Notes: generated by a model not told the origin, from the letters alone. 64,000 nucleotides of DNA from Mesorhizobium sp. (GCA_004017535.1 SAJS01000018.1:62001-126000), one strand, 5' to 3'. Numbered from the stretch's first letter, positions 9,917-19,021 are shown. Program-made: numbers and translations.

Positions 9917-11737
9917 TCAGTTGGGCTTTCGCCACCAGGTCGGCAGCTGATAGCCGAATATGGGGGTCTTTTGCGGATGTTCCAGATAGCTCCAGTAAGC
10001 GAGCCATTGCTGGGTGTTGTATTGCATAGGCACGATATAGTTGCCCGAGATCAGAAGGCGATCGAGGACACGGACGGCAGCCACATAGTCTTCCTCGGTG
10101 CGGGCGTTCAGCATCGCGTCGATCGCGGCGTCGACGGCAGGATCGGCGACGCCAGCGAGATTGAACGACCCTTCCGTTTTCGCGGCAACCGATCCCCAGC
10201 GGCCGAGCTGCTCGCTGCCAGGCGACAAGGAGTTGTTGAAGCCGCTGGTGCCGATCAGCACCTCGAAATCATAGCGTTGCTTGCGCGACTGGATCTGGTC
10301 GCCGTCGAGCGAGCGGATGCCGACGTCGATGCCGATCTTCTCCAGCGTGCGCTGGTAGATCGCCGCCAGCCGCTCCTCATCCTGCGATGAGGTCAGGATC
10401 TCGAAGCCGAAAGGGTTTCCCTGCGGGTCGAGCATCCTGCCGTCCTGGACGCGAAATCCGGCGCTCTTCAGCAATTCGAAGGCGGCTTTGAGCACCTTGC
10501 GATCCTGGCCCGAGCCGTCCGTAACGGGCGGCCGCCAGGTACCGTCCATGACATCGGCAGGCACACGGCCGGGGTAGGGGGCAAGCAGCGCCTTTTCGCG
10601 ATCGTCGGCCGGGTGACCGAGCGCGGACAGCTCGGAGTTCTGCCAATAGCTCATGGTGCGGTTGAACTTGCCGCCGAACAGGTTCTTGTTTGCCCATTCG
10701 AAGTCGTAGAGCATGCCAAGCGCGCGGCGGACCACGGGATCAGCAAACTTGGCCAGCCGGGTGTTGAACAGGAAGCCGGTCACTACCGGGGGAATGCCGG
10801 TGTTGAAATACTCTTCCTTCACATCGCCCTTTCGGAATGCCGGAAAGTCGATGTCGCGCTCACGCTTGACCGGATCGGTCTCGTCATCGAGGGCGCAGAT
10901 CCCTTTCTTGAACGCCTCCGTCTTGGCATTAGCGTTGAGAAAATACTCTATGGTGACCTGATCGAAATTGTCGAAGCCGCGCTTGGACGGGACGTCCTTG
11001 CCCCAATAATCCGGATTGCGCTTGAAGACGATGCGCTGCCCGGGCAGTACCTTGTCCACGGTGTAGGGGCCGCTGCCGATCAGCGGCTTCAGCGTCGTCT
11101 TGTCGAACGTCTCTTTGTCGAAGGCGTGCTTCGGGACGATCGGCGTCAGCGCCACGATCAGCGGGAATTCGCGGTTGGCTTTGTCGTTGAAGGTGAATTT
11201 CACGCTGTGCTCGCCGGTCTTCTCCAGCTTGGCGATCATGCTCATGCGGTCGCTATAGGGCGGGCGGCCCTTGTCCTTGAAAACCTCGTAGGTGAACAGC
11301 ACGTCCTCCGGCGTCACCGGCTGGCCGTCCGACCATTTTGCATTGGGATTGAGGTGGAACTCGATCGACTTGCGCTCCTGATCCATGTCGGCGCTCTCGG
11401 CAAGCAGGCCGTAAAGGCTGAAAGGCTCGTTGTAGTTGCGCTGCATCAGCGGCTCGAAGACGAGATTGCCGTAGACGGTATCGATCATGCCGCGCGCGGT
11501 GGTGCGCAGGCTCTTCAGGATGAAGGGGTTGAGGTTGTCGAAGGAGCCGACGACGCAATAGGTGACGCTTCCGCCTTTCGGCGCGTCCGGGTTGACGTAG
11601 TCGAAATGCTTATAATCGGGGGGCAGCGCCGGCTCACCCTGCATGGCAATGCCGTGCTTCGGCTCCGACTCCGCCGGAAGGAGCGAAAGAGCCAGAAACG
11701 AGGTCGCGGCGATCAGTTGGACGAGAACGCGGTCCAT
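9917..11737 (-). CDS. ABC transporter substrate-binding protein, family 5 (YejA-like)
   Basis: A 606-residue periplasmic peptide-binding protein. A signal peptide (about residues 1-24, cleaved near AESEP) is followed by the bilobed SBP_bac_5 fold. Visible markers are DYVNPDAPKGG near residue 45, the WSDGQPVTPEDVLFTYE segment and the GSGPYTV turn, as in YejA and microcin C-type peptide-binding proteins. ATG 11737 has AAGGAG at good spacing. No permease or ATPase gene flanks it, so it must work with components coded elsewhere or be an orphan paralogue. YejABEF systems take up peptides in rhizobia; the actual ligand is unknown. Confidence 0.88.
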   Translation of the reverse strand: MDRVLVQLIAATSFLALSLLPAESEPKHGIAMQGEPALPPDYKHFDYVNPDAPKGGSVTYCVVGSFDNLNPFILKSLRTTARGMIDTVYGNLVFEPLMQRNYNEPFSLYGLLAESADMDQERKSIEFHLNPNAKWSDGQPVTPEDVLFTYEVFKDKGRPPYSDRMSMIAKLEKTGEHSVKFTFNDKANREFPLIVALTPIVPKHAFDKETFDKTTLKPLIGSGPYTVDKVLPGQRIVFKRNPDYWGKDVPSKRGFDNFDQVTIEYFLNANAKTEAFKKGICALDDETDPVKRERDIDFPAFRKGDVKEEYFNTGIPPVVTGFLFNTRLAKFADPVVRRALGMLYDFEWANKNLFGGKFNRTMSYWQNSELSALGHPADDREKALLAPYPGRVPADVMDGTWRPPVTDGSGQDRKVLKAAFELLKSAGFRVQDGRMLDPQGNPFGFEILTSSQDEERLAAIYQRTLEKIGIDVGIRSLDGDQIQSRKQRYDFEVLIGTSGFNNSLSPGSEQLGRWGSVAAKTEGSFNLAGVADPAVDAAIDAMLNARTEEDYVAAVRVLDRLLISGNYIVPMQYNTQQWLAYWSYLEHPQKTPIFGYQLPTWWRKPN

Positions 11738-11945
11738 GACCGTCTCCTTGCCGGGCGGCTTTGTGATTCGCCATGCACCGTAGAGCATTTCGCCATTTGA
11801 TTGAATCTGCGCGCCAACGGGAATCGGGTTCAGCCGCTCCATCGCCGATCGATGCTCGCTCCTGGGGACACGAAACCACCAAGAAATCGCGGAAACCGGG
11901 CTGGATTCGACGCCGCTGGCAGTGTAACACGCGCTCCGAAGTCAT

Positions 11946-11970
11946 CCTGTTGCCTCATTTGGGCAACAGG
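11946..11970. promoter_or_regulatory. Perfect inverted repeat upstream of ialB
   Basis: CCTGTTGCC (11946-11954) and its complement (11962-11970) flank a seven-base loop in the 296-nt divergent region between the YejA-like gene and the IalB-family gene. It could be a transcript hairpin or an operator; no T-run follows it. Confidence 0.35.
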
Positions 11971-12033
11971 TAGCTGGACCGCACGGCACGAAGAAGCCGG
12001 TCCCCGGGATCATTTGAGAGGAAAGTGCACCAT

Positions 12034-12654
12034 ATGACGATCAACGCGTACCGCCTTTCGGTGCTGGCCGCAGGCGTGGTCGGCGTTCTGGGCGCCGGGC
12101 TTTTCACCGCCTCGGCCCAACAGCAGCCGCAGATCCCGCAGGGCTGGTTCAAGGCCTGCACCAAGCAGGAAGACGTCGACATCTGCAATGTGCAGAACAT
12201 CGTCACCGCCGGCAATGGCCAGCTCGTCACCGGCGTCAGCCTGATCGAGCTCAAGGGCAAGGTGAACCGCAAGGTCTTCCAGGTCACGGTGCCGACCGGC
12301 CGCCTCGTGCCTCCGGGCATTGCGCTCCAGATCGATTCCGGCAAGGCGCAGAAGCTCGATTATGTGATCTGTTTCCCGGATCGCTGCGTGGCGGAAGTGC
12401 CGCTGAGCGACCAGCTCGTCGCTTCCTTCAAGAAGGGGCAGGGCATCACGCTGACCTCGATCAACTTCCAGAACCAGCCGAACCCGATCAAGATCGCGCT
12501 CACCGGCTTCAGCGGCGCCTATGACGGCCCGCCGCTACAGCAGTCGGATATCGAGGACCGGCAGAAGAAGCTGCAGGACTTCGTTGCCAAGAACAACCAG
12601 GATTTCGCCAAGAAGCTCAAGGATGAGCAGGAAAAGGCCAAGACCGCGAACTGA
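12034..12654 (+). CDS. Invasion-associated locus B (IalB) family protein
   Basis: A 206-residue exported protein. A signal peptide of about 25 residues ends at TASA, followed by the IalB domain, with W-F-K-A-C near residue 36, a second Cys in DVDICN and a further pair in VICFPDRC that probably form disulfides. The C-terminal 45 residues are charged and helical, rich in Lys, Gln and Asp. ATG 12034 is favoured because GAGAGG at 12016-12021 lies 12 nt upstream, whereas the in-frame GTG at 12025 is too close. The name comes from Bartonella; in free-living rhizobia the role is unknown and probably relates to the envelope. A strong terminator follows. Confidence 0.87.
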   Translation: MTINAYRLSVLAAGVVGVLGAGLFTASAQQQPQIPQGWFKACTKQEDVDICNVQNIVTAGNGQLVTGVSLIELKGKVNRKVFQVTVPTGRLVPPGIALQIDSGKAQKLDYVICFPDRCVAEVPLSDQLVASFKKGQGITLTSINFQNQPNPIKIALTGFSGAYDGPPLQQSDIEDRQKKLQDFVAKNNQDFAKKLKDEQEKAKTAN

Positions 12655-12677
12655 TAGCGCAAGCGCGTTTCTCGTGC

Positions 12678-12707
12678 AAAAAAGCGGGGCAAATGCCCCG
12701 CTTTTTT
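12678..12707. terminator. Bidirectional intrinsic terminator between ialB and hspQ
   Basis: AAAAAAGCGGGGC and GCCCCGCTTTTTT form a near-perfect stem with a four-base loop and runs of A and T on the two sides. It serves the convergent IalB-family and hspQ genes. Confidence 0.9.
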
Positions 12708-12728
12708 GTTGCCTCAAGGCCATTGGAC

Positions 12729-13052
12729 TCAGTGCTTCGACTGGCGCTTAGGCTCGTAGCGGCCGTCCGGCAGCTTGTCGAACATCTCACCGATCTGCGG
12801 ATGCCGCACCGGCTCGCCAGACCGGTCCTCAAGCAGGTTCTGCTCGGAAACATAGGCGATGTACTCGGTCTCTGAATTTTCCGCCAAAAGATGGTAGAAA
12901 GGCTGGTCCTTGCGCGGCCGCACGTCAGCGGGAATGGCTTCGTACCATTCGTCGGTGTTGGCGAATTCGGGATCGACGTCGAAGATCACGCCGCGGAACG
13001 GAAACAGCCTGTGGCGAACCACTTGCCCGATCGAGAATTTGGCCGTTTTCAT
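12729..13052 (-). CDS. hspQ: Heat shock protein HspQ (YccV-like)
   Basis: A 107-residue cytoplasmic protein of the hemimethylated-DNA-binding/HspQ family. The conserved start KFSIGQVVRHRLFPFRGVIFDVDP is visible, followed by the PFYHLL segment and EYIAYVSEQNL. In enterobacteria HspQ acts as a specificity factor for Lon protease. ATG 13052 matches the usual N-terminus; an upstream GTG at 13064 would add four residues. It is convergent with the IalB-family gene and shares its terminator. Confidence 0.9.
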   Translation of the reverse strand: MKTAKFSIGQVVRHRLFPFRGVIFDVDPEFANTDEWYEAIPADVRPRKDQPFYHLLAENSETEYIAYVSEQNLLEDRSGEPVRHPQIGEMFDKLPDGRYEPKRQSKH

Positions 13053-13263
13053 CGCATTCACCACTCAGGTTCCGAGGCGCCTTTCGTGGCCGCGCACAGG
13101 GCGCCTAAGACCTTGAATTTACACGTCACGCAGCCAAAAATCGACTCCGACTTTCGGCTGGGCCTATTTGGCGCAGGCGCCGCCGCAATTCAATAGCCAA
13201 GTCCTTGACCTCGGACGAAGCAACGGGCTAGCCCGCGCGGGAGTTTTCCCGCCTGAGCGAAAA

Positions 13264-14226
13264 ATGTCTGACGTCATCGGTCTCGTCCTTCCCTTCTTCG
13301 GCATGATCTTCATCGGTTTCCTGGTGGCGCGCATCACCCGGCAGCCGCTGGAGGCGCTCGGCTGGATGAACATTTTCATCGTCTATGTCGCGCTGCCGGC
13401 GCTGTTCTTCCAACTGCTCGCCAGGACGCCGTTCGAGCGGTTGACGGAATGGAGCTTCATCCTTGGCTCGCTCATCGCTACCTATGTCGTCTTCACGCTG
13501 ATGTTCGCCTGGTCGATTTTCGTCTCCCGCGGCGGCGTGGCGCCCGCGACGATCACCGCCCTTGCCGCGGCGTACGGCAACATCGGCTATATGGGCCCGG
13601 GCCTTGCCTTGCTGGCGTTTGGCGAGCAGGCGGCGGTGCCCGTGGCACTGATCTTCTGCTTCGAGAACATCGTGCATTTCACGGTCGCGCCGATGATGAT
13701 GGCGCTGTCGGGCAAAGAGAAGGCGCCGCCGCTTCAATTGGCGCTCGGCGTCGCGAAGAAGATCGTGCTGCACCCCTTCATCATTGCGACCGCCCTTGGT
13801 ATCGCCGCCGCTTATGTGGAGTTCCATCCGCCGCTGCCTGTCGATCATTTCCTCGACTATCTCGCACGCGCGGCAGCGCCTTGCGCCTTGTTCGCCATGG
13901 GTGTGACGCTGGCGCTAAGGCCGCTCAACCGGGTGCCGCACGAGCTGGCATTGATTGCCGGGTTGAAGCTGATCTTCCATCCGCTGCTCTGCTATGTCGT
14001 GCTGAGCTGGATCGGCAATTTCTCGCCGATCTGGGTCTTTTCAGCGATGCTGCTGGCGGCGCTGCCGACGGCGACCAATGTCTTCGTGATCGCGCAGCAG
14101 TACGACGTGTGGGTGCAGCGGGCCTCGGCCAGCGTGCTGATCACGACATGCTTTTCGGTGGTGACGGTGACCGCGCTGCTTTACGCGGTCCGCCACGGAG
14201 TCCTACCGGCCGACCTCTTTCCTTAG
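13264..14226 (+). CDS. AEC family transporter (auxin efflux carrier-like)
   Basis: A 320-residue inner-membrane protein with about ten hydrophobic segments in two five-helix halves. The conserved AAYGNIGYMGPGLAL crossover lies in the first half and the PTATNVFVIA segment in the second. The bacterial members export or take up carboxylates such as malate or malonate; the substrate here is unknown. ATG 13264 begins directly at the first membrane helix. Its 3' end overlaps the convergent UbiH-like gene by 24 nt. Confidence 0.85.
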   Translation: MSDVIGLVLPFFGMIFIGFLVARITRQPLEALGWMNIFIVYVALPALFFQLLARTPFERLTEWSFILGSLIATYVVFTLMFAWSIFVSRGGVAPATITALAAAYGNIGYMGPGLALLAFGEQAAVPVALIFCFENIVHFTVAPMMMALSGKEKAPPLQLALGVAKKIVLHPFIIATALGIAAAYVEFHPPLPVDHFLDYLARAAAPCALFAMGVTLALRPLNRVPHELALIAGLKLIFHPLLCYVVLSWIGNFSPIWVFSAMLLAALPTATNVFVIAQQYDVWVQRASASVLITTCFSVVTVTALLYAVRHGVLPADLFP

Positions 14227-15414
14227 GCCGCCGGCAATGGCGCGAAAGCCGCTGCCCGGTCGCAATCCCTCGCGCATGAAGAAGGCCCGCAGGGGCGCGA
14301 AGCTGCCCAGCGCATTGAGGCCGGCGCTGCGCGCCAGCTGTGCGGGCAGCATGTCGGACAGCAGCGACATGTTGAGCAGGTTCACCGCGCCGCTGCGCGC
14401 CCATATGTCGGGCCGGCGCCTGGTATCATAGGCGGCAAGACTCCTGCTCGACCCCGGATCGCCGCGGTTTTCGCTGGCGATTCCAATCAGATCATCGATG
14501 TCCCTGATGCCGAGGTTGAGCCCTTGGGCGCCGATTGGCGGAAACACATGCGCTGCCTCGCCGACGAGCGCGACACGATTCTGCGCGAAGCGGGCGGGCG
14601 AAGCCGCCGACAAAGGATAGATTTGGCGACCCGGCTCGACCGAGACCCGGCCAAGCACCGATTGCATCTGTTGCTCGATCCGCTCCGACAGGGTTGCATC
14701 ATCGAGCGCGGCAAGTTCTTGCGCCGTCTCCGGCTTCACGACCCAGACAAGGCTCGAGCGCCTGCCGGGCAGCGGCACCTGGGTGAACGGCCCTGTTTCG
14801 GTGTGGAACTCGGTCGACACGAAACCGTGGTCGCTGCGGTGGCCGAAATTGAGGACAAGCGCCGATTGCGGATAAGGCCGCGCGAAAGCGCGAATGCCGG
14901 CGGCTTCCCGCGCTGGAGACAGGCGCCCGTCGGCGGCGACAGCGAGCGATGCCGAGACTTCGCCGCCGTCGGCCAGCCTTGCACGGGCCTGGTCGGCGTC
15001 GAGCCTCCAGGATTCGACGGTGGATTTCAGCCAATGAATGCCGCCATGCGCTGAAGCCGCCTTGGCGAGGATCGGAATAAGGGCGTTGTTCGGCAGATTG
15101 AGGCCGAACTGCTCTTCGCCGATCTCGCTGGCGCGGAAGGTCACGGTCGGACTGCGGATCAGCCGCCTTGTCGCATCGACGATGCGCATCACCTTGAGCG
15201 CCGCGGCCTGCGGCTTGAGCTCGGCAAGGACGCCCAGCCGTTCAAGAACTTTCAGGGCGGGGTTCATCAGGGCAGTGGTGCGGCCATCGGTGGTGTTGGC
15301 TTCGGGACCGACCAGCGTCACCTGAAAGCCAGCCTGGGCAAAGCCGAGCGCCGCGATAAGGCCGGCCGGACCGCTGCCGGCAACCAGGATGCGGGCTCTG
15401 TCGTTATGATCCAC
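14203..15414 (-). CDS. UbiH/UbiF-family FAD-dependent monooxygenase
   Basis: A class A flavin monooxygenase, probably a ubiquinone-ring hydroxylase. The N-terminal FAD-binding segment is VAGSGPAGLIAAL. The middle has the AADGRLSPAREAAG (DG) motif, and the C-terminal FAD motif is VALVGEAAHVFPPIGAQGLNLGIRD, as in UbiH, UbiF and UbiL. The chosen GTG at 15414 puts the first FAD motif near residue 8; it is preceded by GGAAG. An ATG at 15489 would add 25 non-conserved residues and leave only 27 nt to the divergent gene. Which quinone carbon it hydroxylates cannot be told from sequence. Confidence 0.82.
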   Translation of the reverse strand: MDHNDRARILVAGSGPAGLIAALGFAQAGFQVTLVGPEANTTDGRTTALMNPALKVLERLGVLAELKPQAAALKVMRIVDATRRLIRSPTVTFRASEIGEEQFGLNLPNNALIPILAKAASAHGGIHWLKSTVESWRLDADQARARLADGGEVSASLAVAADGRLSPAREAAGIRAFARPYPQSALVLNFGHRSDHGFVSTEFHTETGPFTQVPLPGRRSSLVWVVKPETAQELAALDDATLSERIEQQMQSVLGRVSVEPGRQIYPLSAASPARFAQNRVALVGEAAHVFPPIGAQGLNLGIRDIDDLIGIASENRGDPGSSRSLAAYDTRRRPDIWARSGAVNLLNMSLLSDMLPAQLARSAGLNALGSFAPLRAFFMREGLRPGSGFRAIAGGLRKEVGR

Positions 15415-15516
15415 GCCAAGCTTCCACGTTGGAAGGCGCCCCGTCGGGCCCTTATCCAAGATATAGGTCGGATCAGCCGGCTTGATCAACGCGGCGATTC
15501 AGCCCATTCGGTTGCC

Positions 15517-16407
15517 ATGAGCGGGGAGCAGCAGGATTTCAACCATCTCGACCGCGCGGGACGCGCGACGGCCGGCGTGGCGCGCAGTCCGCGCTTTGCG
15601 GTGACGCTCACGGTGGGCGCCGCCATCGTCCTTGCATGGTCGCTTCTTGGCGCGATGGCGATCCGCGGCGCTGAAGGCAGCCTTGCCGGCAGGCCTGGCG
15701 ATTTGCTGCTCAAGAATCTCCCGAGCCTGCCTTTGCCGGATTTTCTCGACCGGTTCTTTGCTCTATGCCTTGCGCCGGCGCCGCTTGCCGGCCCGGCTGG
15801 CCTGCAGGTACCGGCGCTTGTGCTGATGTGGTTCCTGATGGCGGTTGCCACGATGCTGCCTTCCGCCGCGCCGCTGATCCGCACCTATTGCGAAATTGCT
15901 GACACGGCGAGGATCAAGGGCGAGCCGGTTGTTCATCCGCTGGTGCTCGTTGTCGGATACCTCGCCACTTGGCTTGGCGCATCCGCGGCTTTCGCCGCGC
16001 TGACGCTCGCGGTCTACGCTTTTGCCGGTTCCGGCCGGATGCTCGATCCCGCAGTCGGTATTGCCGGCGCCGCGGCACTGCTTGTTGCAGGCCTTTATCA
16101 ATTCAGCGGCTTGAAACAGGCGTGCCTGGAAAAATGCCGCAACCCGTTCTCGATCCTATTCGCCAACTGGAGCGCGAAACCGGGCCGCATCTTCCAACTA
16201 GGGGTGGAGCAGGGCGTTTGGTGCCTTGGCTGCTGCTGGGCGCTGATGCTGGTGATGTTCGCCGTCGGCGCGATGAACATCTTCTGGACGGCGCTGATCG
16301 GCCTGTTCACCCTGATCGAAAAACAGACCGCCGGCAGGGTGGCCAGCCGGGTTGCCGGTACGATACTGCTTGTGTGGGCGGCTGCCCTGCTATTAGTTTC
16401 GGCTTAA
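15517..16407 (+). CDS. DUF2182 integral membrane protein
   Basis: A 296-residue membrane protein with about six to seven hydrophobic segments, beginning near residue 30. The conserved features of the family are visible: the MWFLMAVATMLPSA segment, YQFSGLKQACLEKCRNP and GCCWALMLVMFAVGAMN. Cysteines and methionines in these segments led to its description as a predicted metal-binding membrane protein. It is followed 12 nt later by the DUF1326 gene, a frequent partner. The biochemical role is unknown. Confidence 0.82.
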   Translation: MSGEQQDFNHLDRAGRATAGVARSPRFAVTLTVGAAIVLAWSLLGAMAIRGAEGSLAGRPGDLLLKNLPSLPLPDFLDRFFALCLAPAPLAGPAGLQVPALVLMWFLMAVATMLPSAAPLIRTYCEIADTARIKGEPVVHPLVLVVGYLATWLGASAAFAALTLAVYAFAGSGRMLDPAVGIAGAAALLVAGLYQFSGLKQACLEKCRNPFSILFANWSAKPGRIFQLGVEQGVWCLGCCWALMLVMFAVGAMNIFWTALIGLFTLIEKQTAGRVASRVAGTILLVWAAALLLVSA

Positions 16408-16419
16408 GGGGAGAATTCG

Positions 16420-17034
16420 ATGACCGACCAAAGCTGGGCGATGAAAGGGGAGCTGGTACTCTCCTGCAATTGCACGGTTTTCTGCCCCTGCGTGCTGTCG
16501 CTCGGCAGCCACCCGCCGACGGAGGGCTACTGCCAGACCTGGGCCGGCTTCCGCATCGATGCCGGCCATTTCGGCGAGACCGACCTTTCGGGTCTCAATC
16601 TCGGCCTGGTCATGGAAATCCCCGGCTATATGAGCCGCGGCAACTGGAGCGCCGGACTGTTCATCGACAAACGGGCGTCGGTCTATGCGGTGAAAGCGCT
16701 GACCAAAATCTTCACCGGCAAGGCCGGCGGCACCACCTCGCTGCTGTCGATCCTTGTGGGGAAATTCCTCGGCGTCGAGCAGGTGCCGATCATTTATGAG
16801 ACGCGTGACAGGACGCGCGTCTTCCAGATACCGAAGATCATCGACGGCGCGGTGACGCCGATCCCCGGCAAGGACCGTGAGAAGGATACGGTGATCAGCA
16901 ATTCCGAATATTGGATCGCGCCGGAAATCATCGTGGCGAAGTCCGACAAGAGCAAGATGCGCGCGTTCGGCCGCAACTGGAATTTTGCCGGCCGATCGGC
17001 CGAAATCTGCAAGCTGGACTGGCGGGGACCGTGA
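16420..17034 (+). CDS. DUF1326 protein with N-terminal Cys cluster
   Basis: A 204-residue soluble protein. Its N-terminus carries C16-x-C18-x3-C22-x-C24 (CNCTVFCPC) and a fifth Cys at 38, an arrangement suited to metal binding or redox chemistry. It has no clear signal peptide. GGGGAG lies 8 nt before the start. Pairing with the DUF2182 gene is a known neighbourhood, and its TGA stop overlaps the GTG of pcs (GTGA), so all three genes look like one transcript. The function is not established; a link to membrane or lipid metabolism here is only positional. Confidence 0.82.
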   Translation: MTDQSWAMKGELVLSCNCTVFCPCVLSLGSHPPTEGYCQTWAGFRIDAGHFGETDLSGLNLGLVMEIPGYMSRGNWSAGLFIDKRASVYAVKALTKIFTGKAGGTTSLLSILVGKFLGVEQVPIIYETRDRTRVFQIPKIIDGAVTPIPGKDREKDTVISNSEYWIAPEIIVAKSDKSKMRAFGRNWNFAGRSAEICKLDWRGP

Positions 17035-17849
17035 GCAAGAACACAACGGCCAGGAAGGCGGCGAAGAAGATCGCGCAGCGGATTCCGTTGCCGAAGAAGA
17101 AGGTCACGTGGCCGCAGGCGCGCGCGTTCTCCGTTCATCTGCTGACCGCGTCGGGATCGTTCCTGGCCTTCCTGTCGCTGGTGGCGGCGAGCGAGGAACG
17201 CTGGACCGCGATGTTCTGGTGGCTGGGGCTGGCGCTGTTCGTCGACGGCATCGACGGCCCGATCGCCAGGAAGCTCGAGGTCAAGGACATCCTGCCGACA
17301 TGGTCGGGAGAGCTCCTCGACAACATCATCGACTACGTCACCTACGTGCTCATCCCGGCCTTCGCTCTCTATCAGCGCGGCTTCATGGGCGAGAACCTGT
17401 CCTTCCTGTCGGCCGCCATCATCGTCGTTTCCAGCGCGATCTACTATGCCGATACCGGCATGAAGACGAAGGAGAACTTCTTCAAAGGCTTCCCTGTCGT
17501 CTGGAACATGGTGGTGTTCACGCTGTTCGTCATCGAGCCGGGGCAATGGGTATCGTTCGCCGTGGTGGTGGTTGCCGGTATTTTGACCTTCCTGCCGATC
17601 CACTTTATCCATCCGGTGCGCGTCGTGCGGCTGAGGCCGGTCAATCTCGGTATGACGCTTTTGTGGTGCGCCTTCGGCGCGCTGGCGCTGGCGCAGGCAG
17701 CGCTTGCCGCCTTCTATGACAAAATCGGCGTGCTGGGAGAGCAGGTCAGCGACTTCACCAAGATCGGCATCACCATCACCGGCCTCTATCTCGCCTGTAT
17801 CGGGGGCATCATGCAGATGTTCCCCAGTCTGGGCGCCAGGAAGCCCTGA
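17031..17849 (+). CDS. pcs: Phosphatidylcholine synthase
   Basis: A CDP-alcohol phosphatidyltransferase that condenses CDP-diacylglycerol with choline to give phosphatidylcholine, an inner-membrane lipid route typical of rhizobia and other host-associated alphaproteobacteria. The 272-residue protein has about eight membrane segments and the catalytic pattern DG-x2-AR-x8-G-x3-D-x3-D in the second segment region (residues about 69-93). A basic N-terminal tail of about 25 residues precedes the conserved WPQARAFSVHLLTASGSFLAF. The start is GTG 17031, overlapping the upstream TGA. An intrinsic terminator overlaps its stop codon. Confidence 0.93.
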   Translation: MSKNTTARKAAKKIAQRIPLPKKKVTWPQARAFSVHLLTASGSFLAFLSLVAASEERWTAMFWWLGLALFVDGIDGPIARKLEVKDILPTWSGELLDNIIDYVTYVLIPAFALYQRGFMGENLSFLSAAIIVVSSAIYYADTGMKTKENFFKGFPVVWNMVVFTLFVIEPGQWVSFAVVVVAGILTFLPIHFIHPVRVVRLRPVNLGMTLLWCAFGALALAQAALAAFYDKIGVLGEQVSDFTKIGITITGLYLACIGGIMQMFPSLGARKP

Positions 17850-17869
17850 TCCTGGATCAGGATTTTTTT
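17845..17869 (+). terminator. Intrinsic terminator of the DUF2182-DUF1326-pcs unit
   Basis: CCTGAT (17845-17850) and ATCAGG (17856-17861) form a stem, extended by the inner CC/GG, followed by seven T. The stem includes the pcs stop codon. Confidence 0.8.
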
Positions 17870-17979
17870 GGTCGAGTGCTCATCCTGAGCTAGCTACCTA
17901 TCGGCGCATGATCTTTCGAATTTCGGCTTTCCCCTTCGGGGTCATGCTCCAGTTTACTTACCCTTCAGAGAGTTGAGCG

Positions 17980-18957
17980 ATGTCCAAGGCAATCCGCATC
18001 CACGCCAATGGCGGCCCCGAAGTCCTGGCTTACGAGGATGCCGACCCCGGCCAGCCGGGAGAAGGCCAGATCCTGATCCAGCACACGGCGATCGGCCTGA
18101 ACTTCATCGACGTCTATTACCGCTCCGGGCTTTATCCGCCCCCCGGCGGTCTTCCGCTGATCCCCGGCAGCGAGGCGGCGGGCGTCGTGCTGGCGCTCGG
18201 CACCGGCGTTGACTGGCTGAAGCCCGGCGATCGCGTTGCTTATGCCGTCAACGTCGGGGCTTATGCCGAGCAGCGGGTGATCGCCGCCGACCGCGTGGTC
18301 AAGGTTCCGGACGGCATCAGCGACGAGCAGGCGGCGGCGATGATGCTGAAGGGCATGACGGCCGAATACCTCTTGCGTCGAACCTTCCCGGTCAAGGCCG
18401 GCGACACGATCCTCTACCATGCTGCCGCCGGCGGCGTCGGCCTGATCCTCGGCCAATGGGCAAAGCATCTCGGCGCGACCGTGATCGGCACCGCAAGCTC
18501 CGCCGACAAGATCGAGCTCGCGCGGGCGCATGGCTTCGATCATGTCATCAACTACAAGGAGCAGGATTTCGTCGCCGGCGTCGCGGCGCTCACCGGCGGG
18601 AGGAAATGCGACGTCGTCTACGATTCCGTCGGCGCCGATACTTTTCCCGCCTCGCTCGATTGCCTGCGGCCGCTCGGCATGTTCGTCAGCTTCGGCTCGT
18701 CGTCGGGACCGGTCCCGCCTTTCCCGATATCGCTTCTCGCCCAGAAAGGCTCGCTCTATGCGACCCGGCCGACGCTGTTCGTCTATAACGCCAAGCGTGA
18801 GGATCTGGTGAAGTCGGCAGAAGCGCTGTTCGATGTGGTCAAGAGCGGCGCCGTCGAGATCAAGATCAACCAGCGCTATGCGCTGAAGGACGCAGGAAAG
18901 GCGCAAGCCGATCTCGAAGCCCGCAAGACGACGGGAACGACCGTCCTCATTCCCTAG
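17980..18957 (+). CDS. qor: NADPH:quinone oxidoreductase (zeta-crystallin type)
   Basis: A 325-residue medium-chain dehydrogenase/reductase without zinc ligands. Markers are the N-terminal GroES-like domain with GLNFIDVYYRSG, the PGSEAAGVV segment, and the Rossmann motif AAAGGVGLILGQWAK. The C-terminal half carries the SFGSSSG turn. It reduces quinones by one electron using NADPH in the cytoplasm. GAGAG precedes ATG 17980. A repeat palindrome begins immediately after its stop codon. Confidence 0.9.
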   Translation: MSKAIRIHANGGPEVLAYEDADPGQPGEGQILIQHTAIGLNFIDVYYRSGLYPPPGGLPLIPGSEAAGVVLALGTGVDWLKPGDRVAYAVNVGAYAEQRVIAADRVVKVPDGISDEQAAAMMLKGMTAEYLLRRTFPVKAGDTILYHAAAGGVGLILGQWAKHLGATVIGTASSADKIELARAHGFDHVINYKEQDFVAGVAALTGGRKCDVVYDSVGADTFPASLDCLRPLGMFVSFGSSSGPVPPFPISLLAQKGSLYATRPTLFVYNAKREDLVKSAEALFDVVKSGAVEIKINQRYALKDAGKAQADLEARKTTGTTVLIP

Positions 18958-18958
18958 A

Positions 18959-19003
18959 GCATGATGTCGTCCGAAGACCGCTTCGCACTTTTCGGCATCA
19001 TGC
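18959..19003. repeat. Dispersed intergenic palindrome, copy 1
   Basis: The ends GCATGATG and CATCATGC are inverted repeats around a core containing GACCGCTTCGCACTTTTCGG. It starts one base after the qor stop codon. The copy at 57939-57982 is nearly the reverse complement, and the copy at 50373-50418 shares the core. The placement and symmetry are those of REP-like elements common in rhizobial genomes. Confidence 0.75.
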
Positions 19004-19021
19004 CTGAAGCCAACTGCCCTG

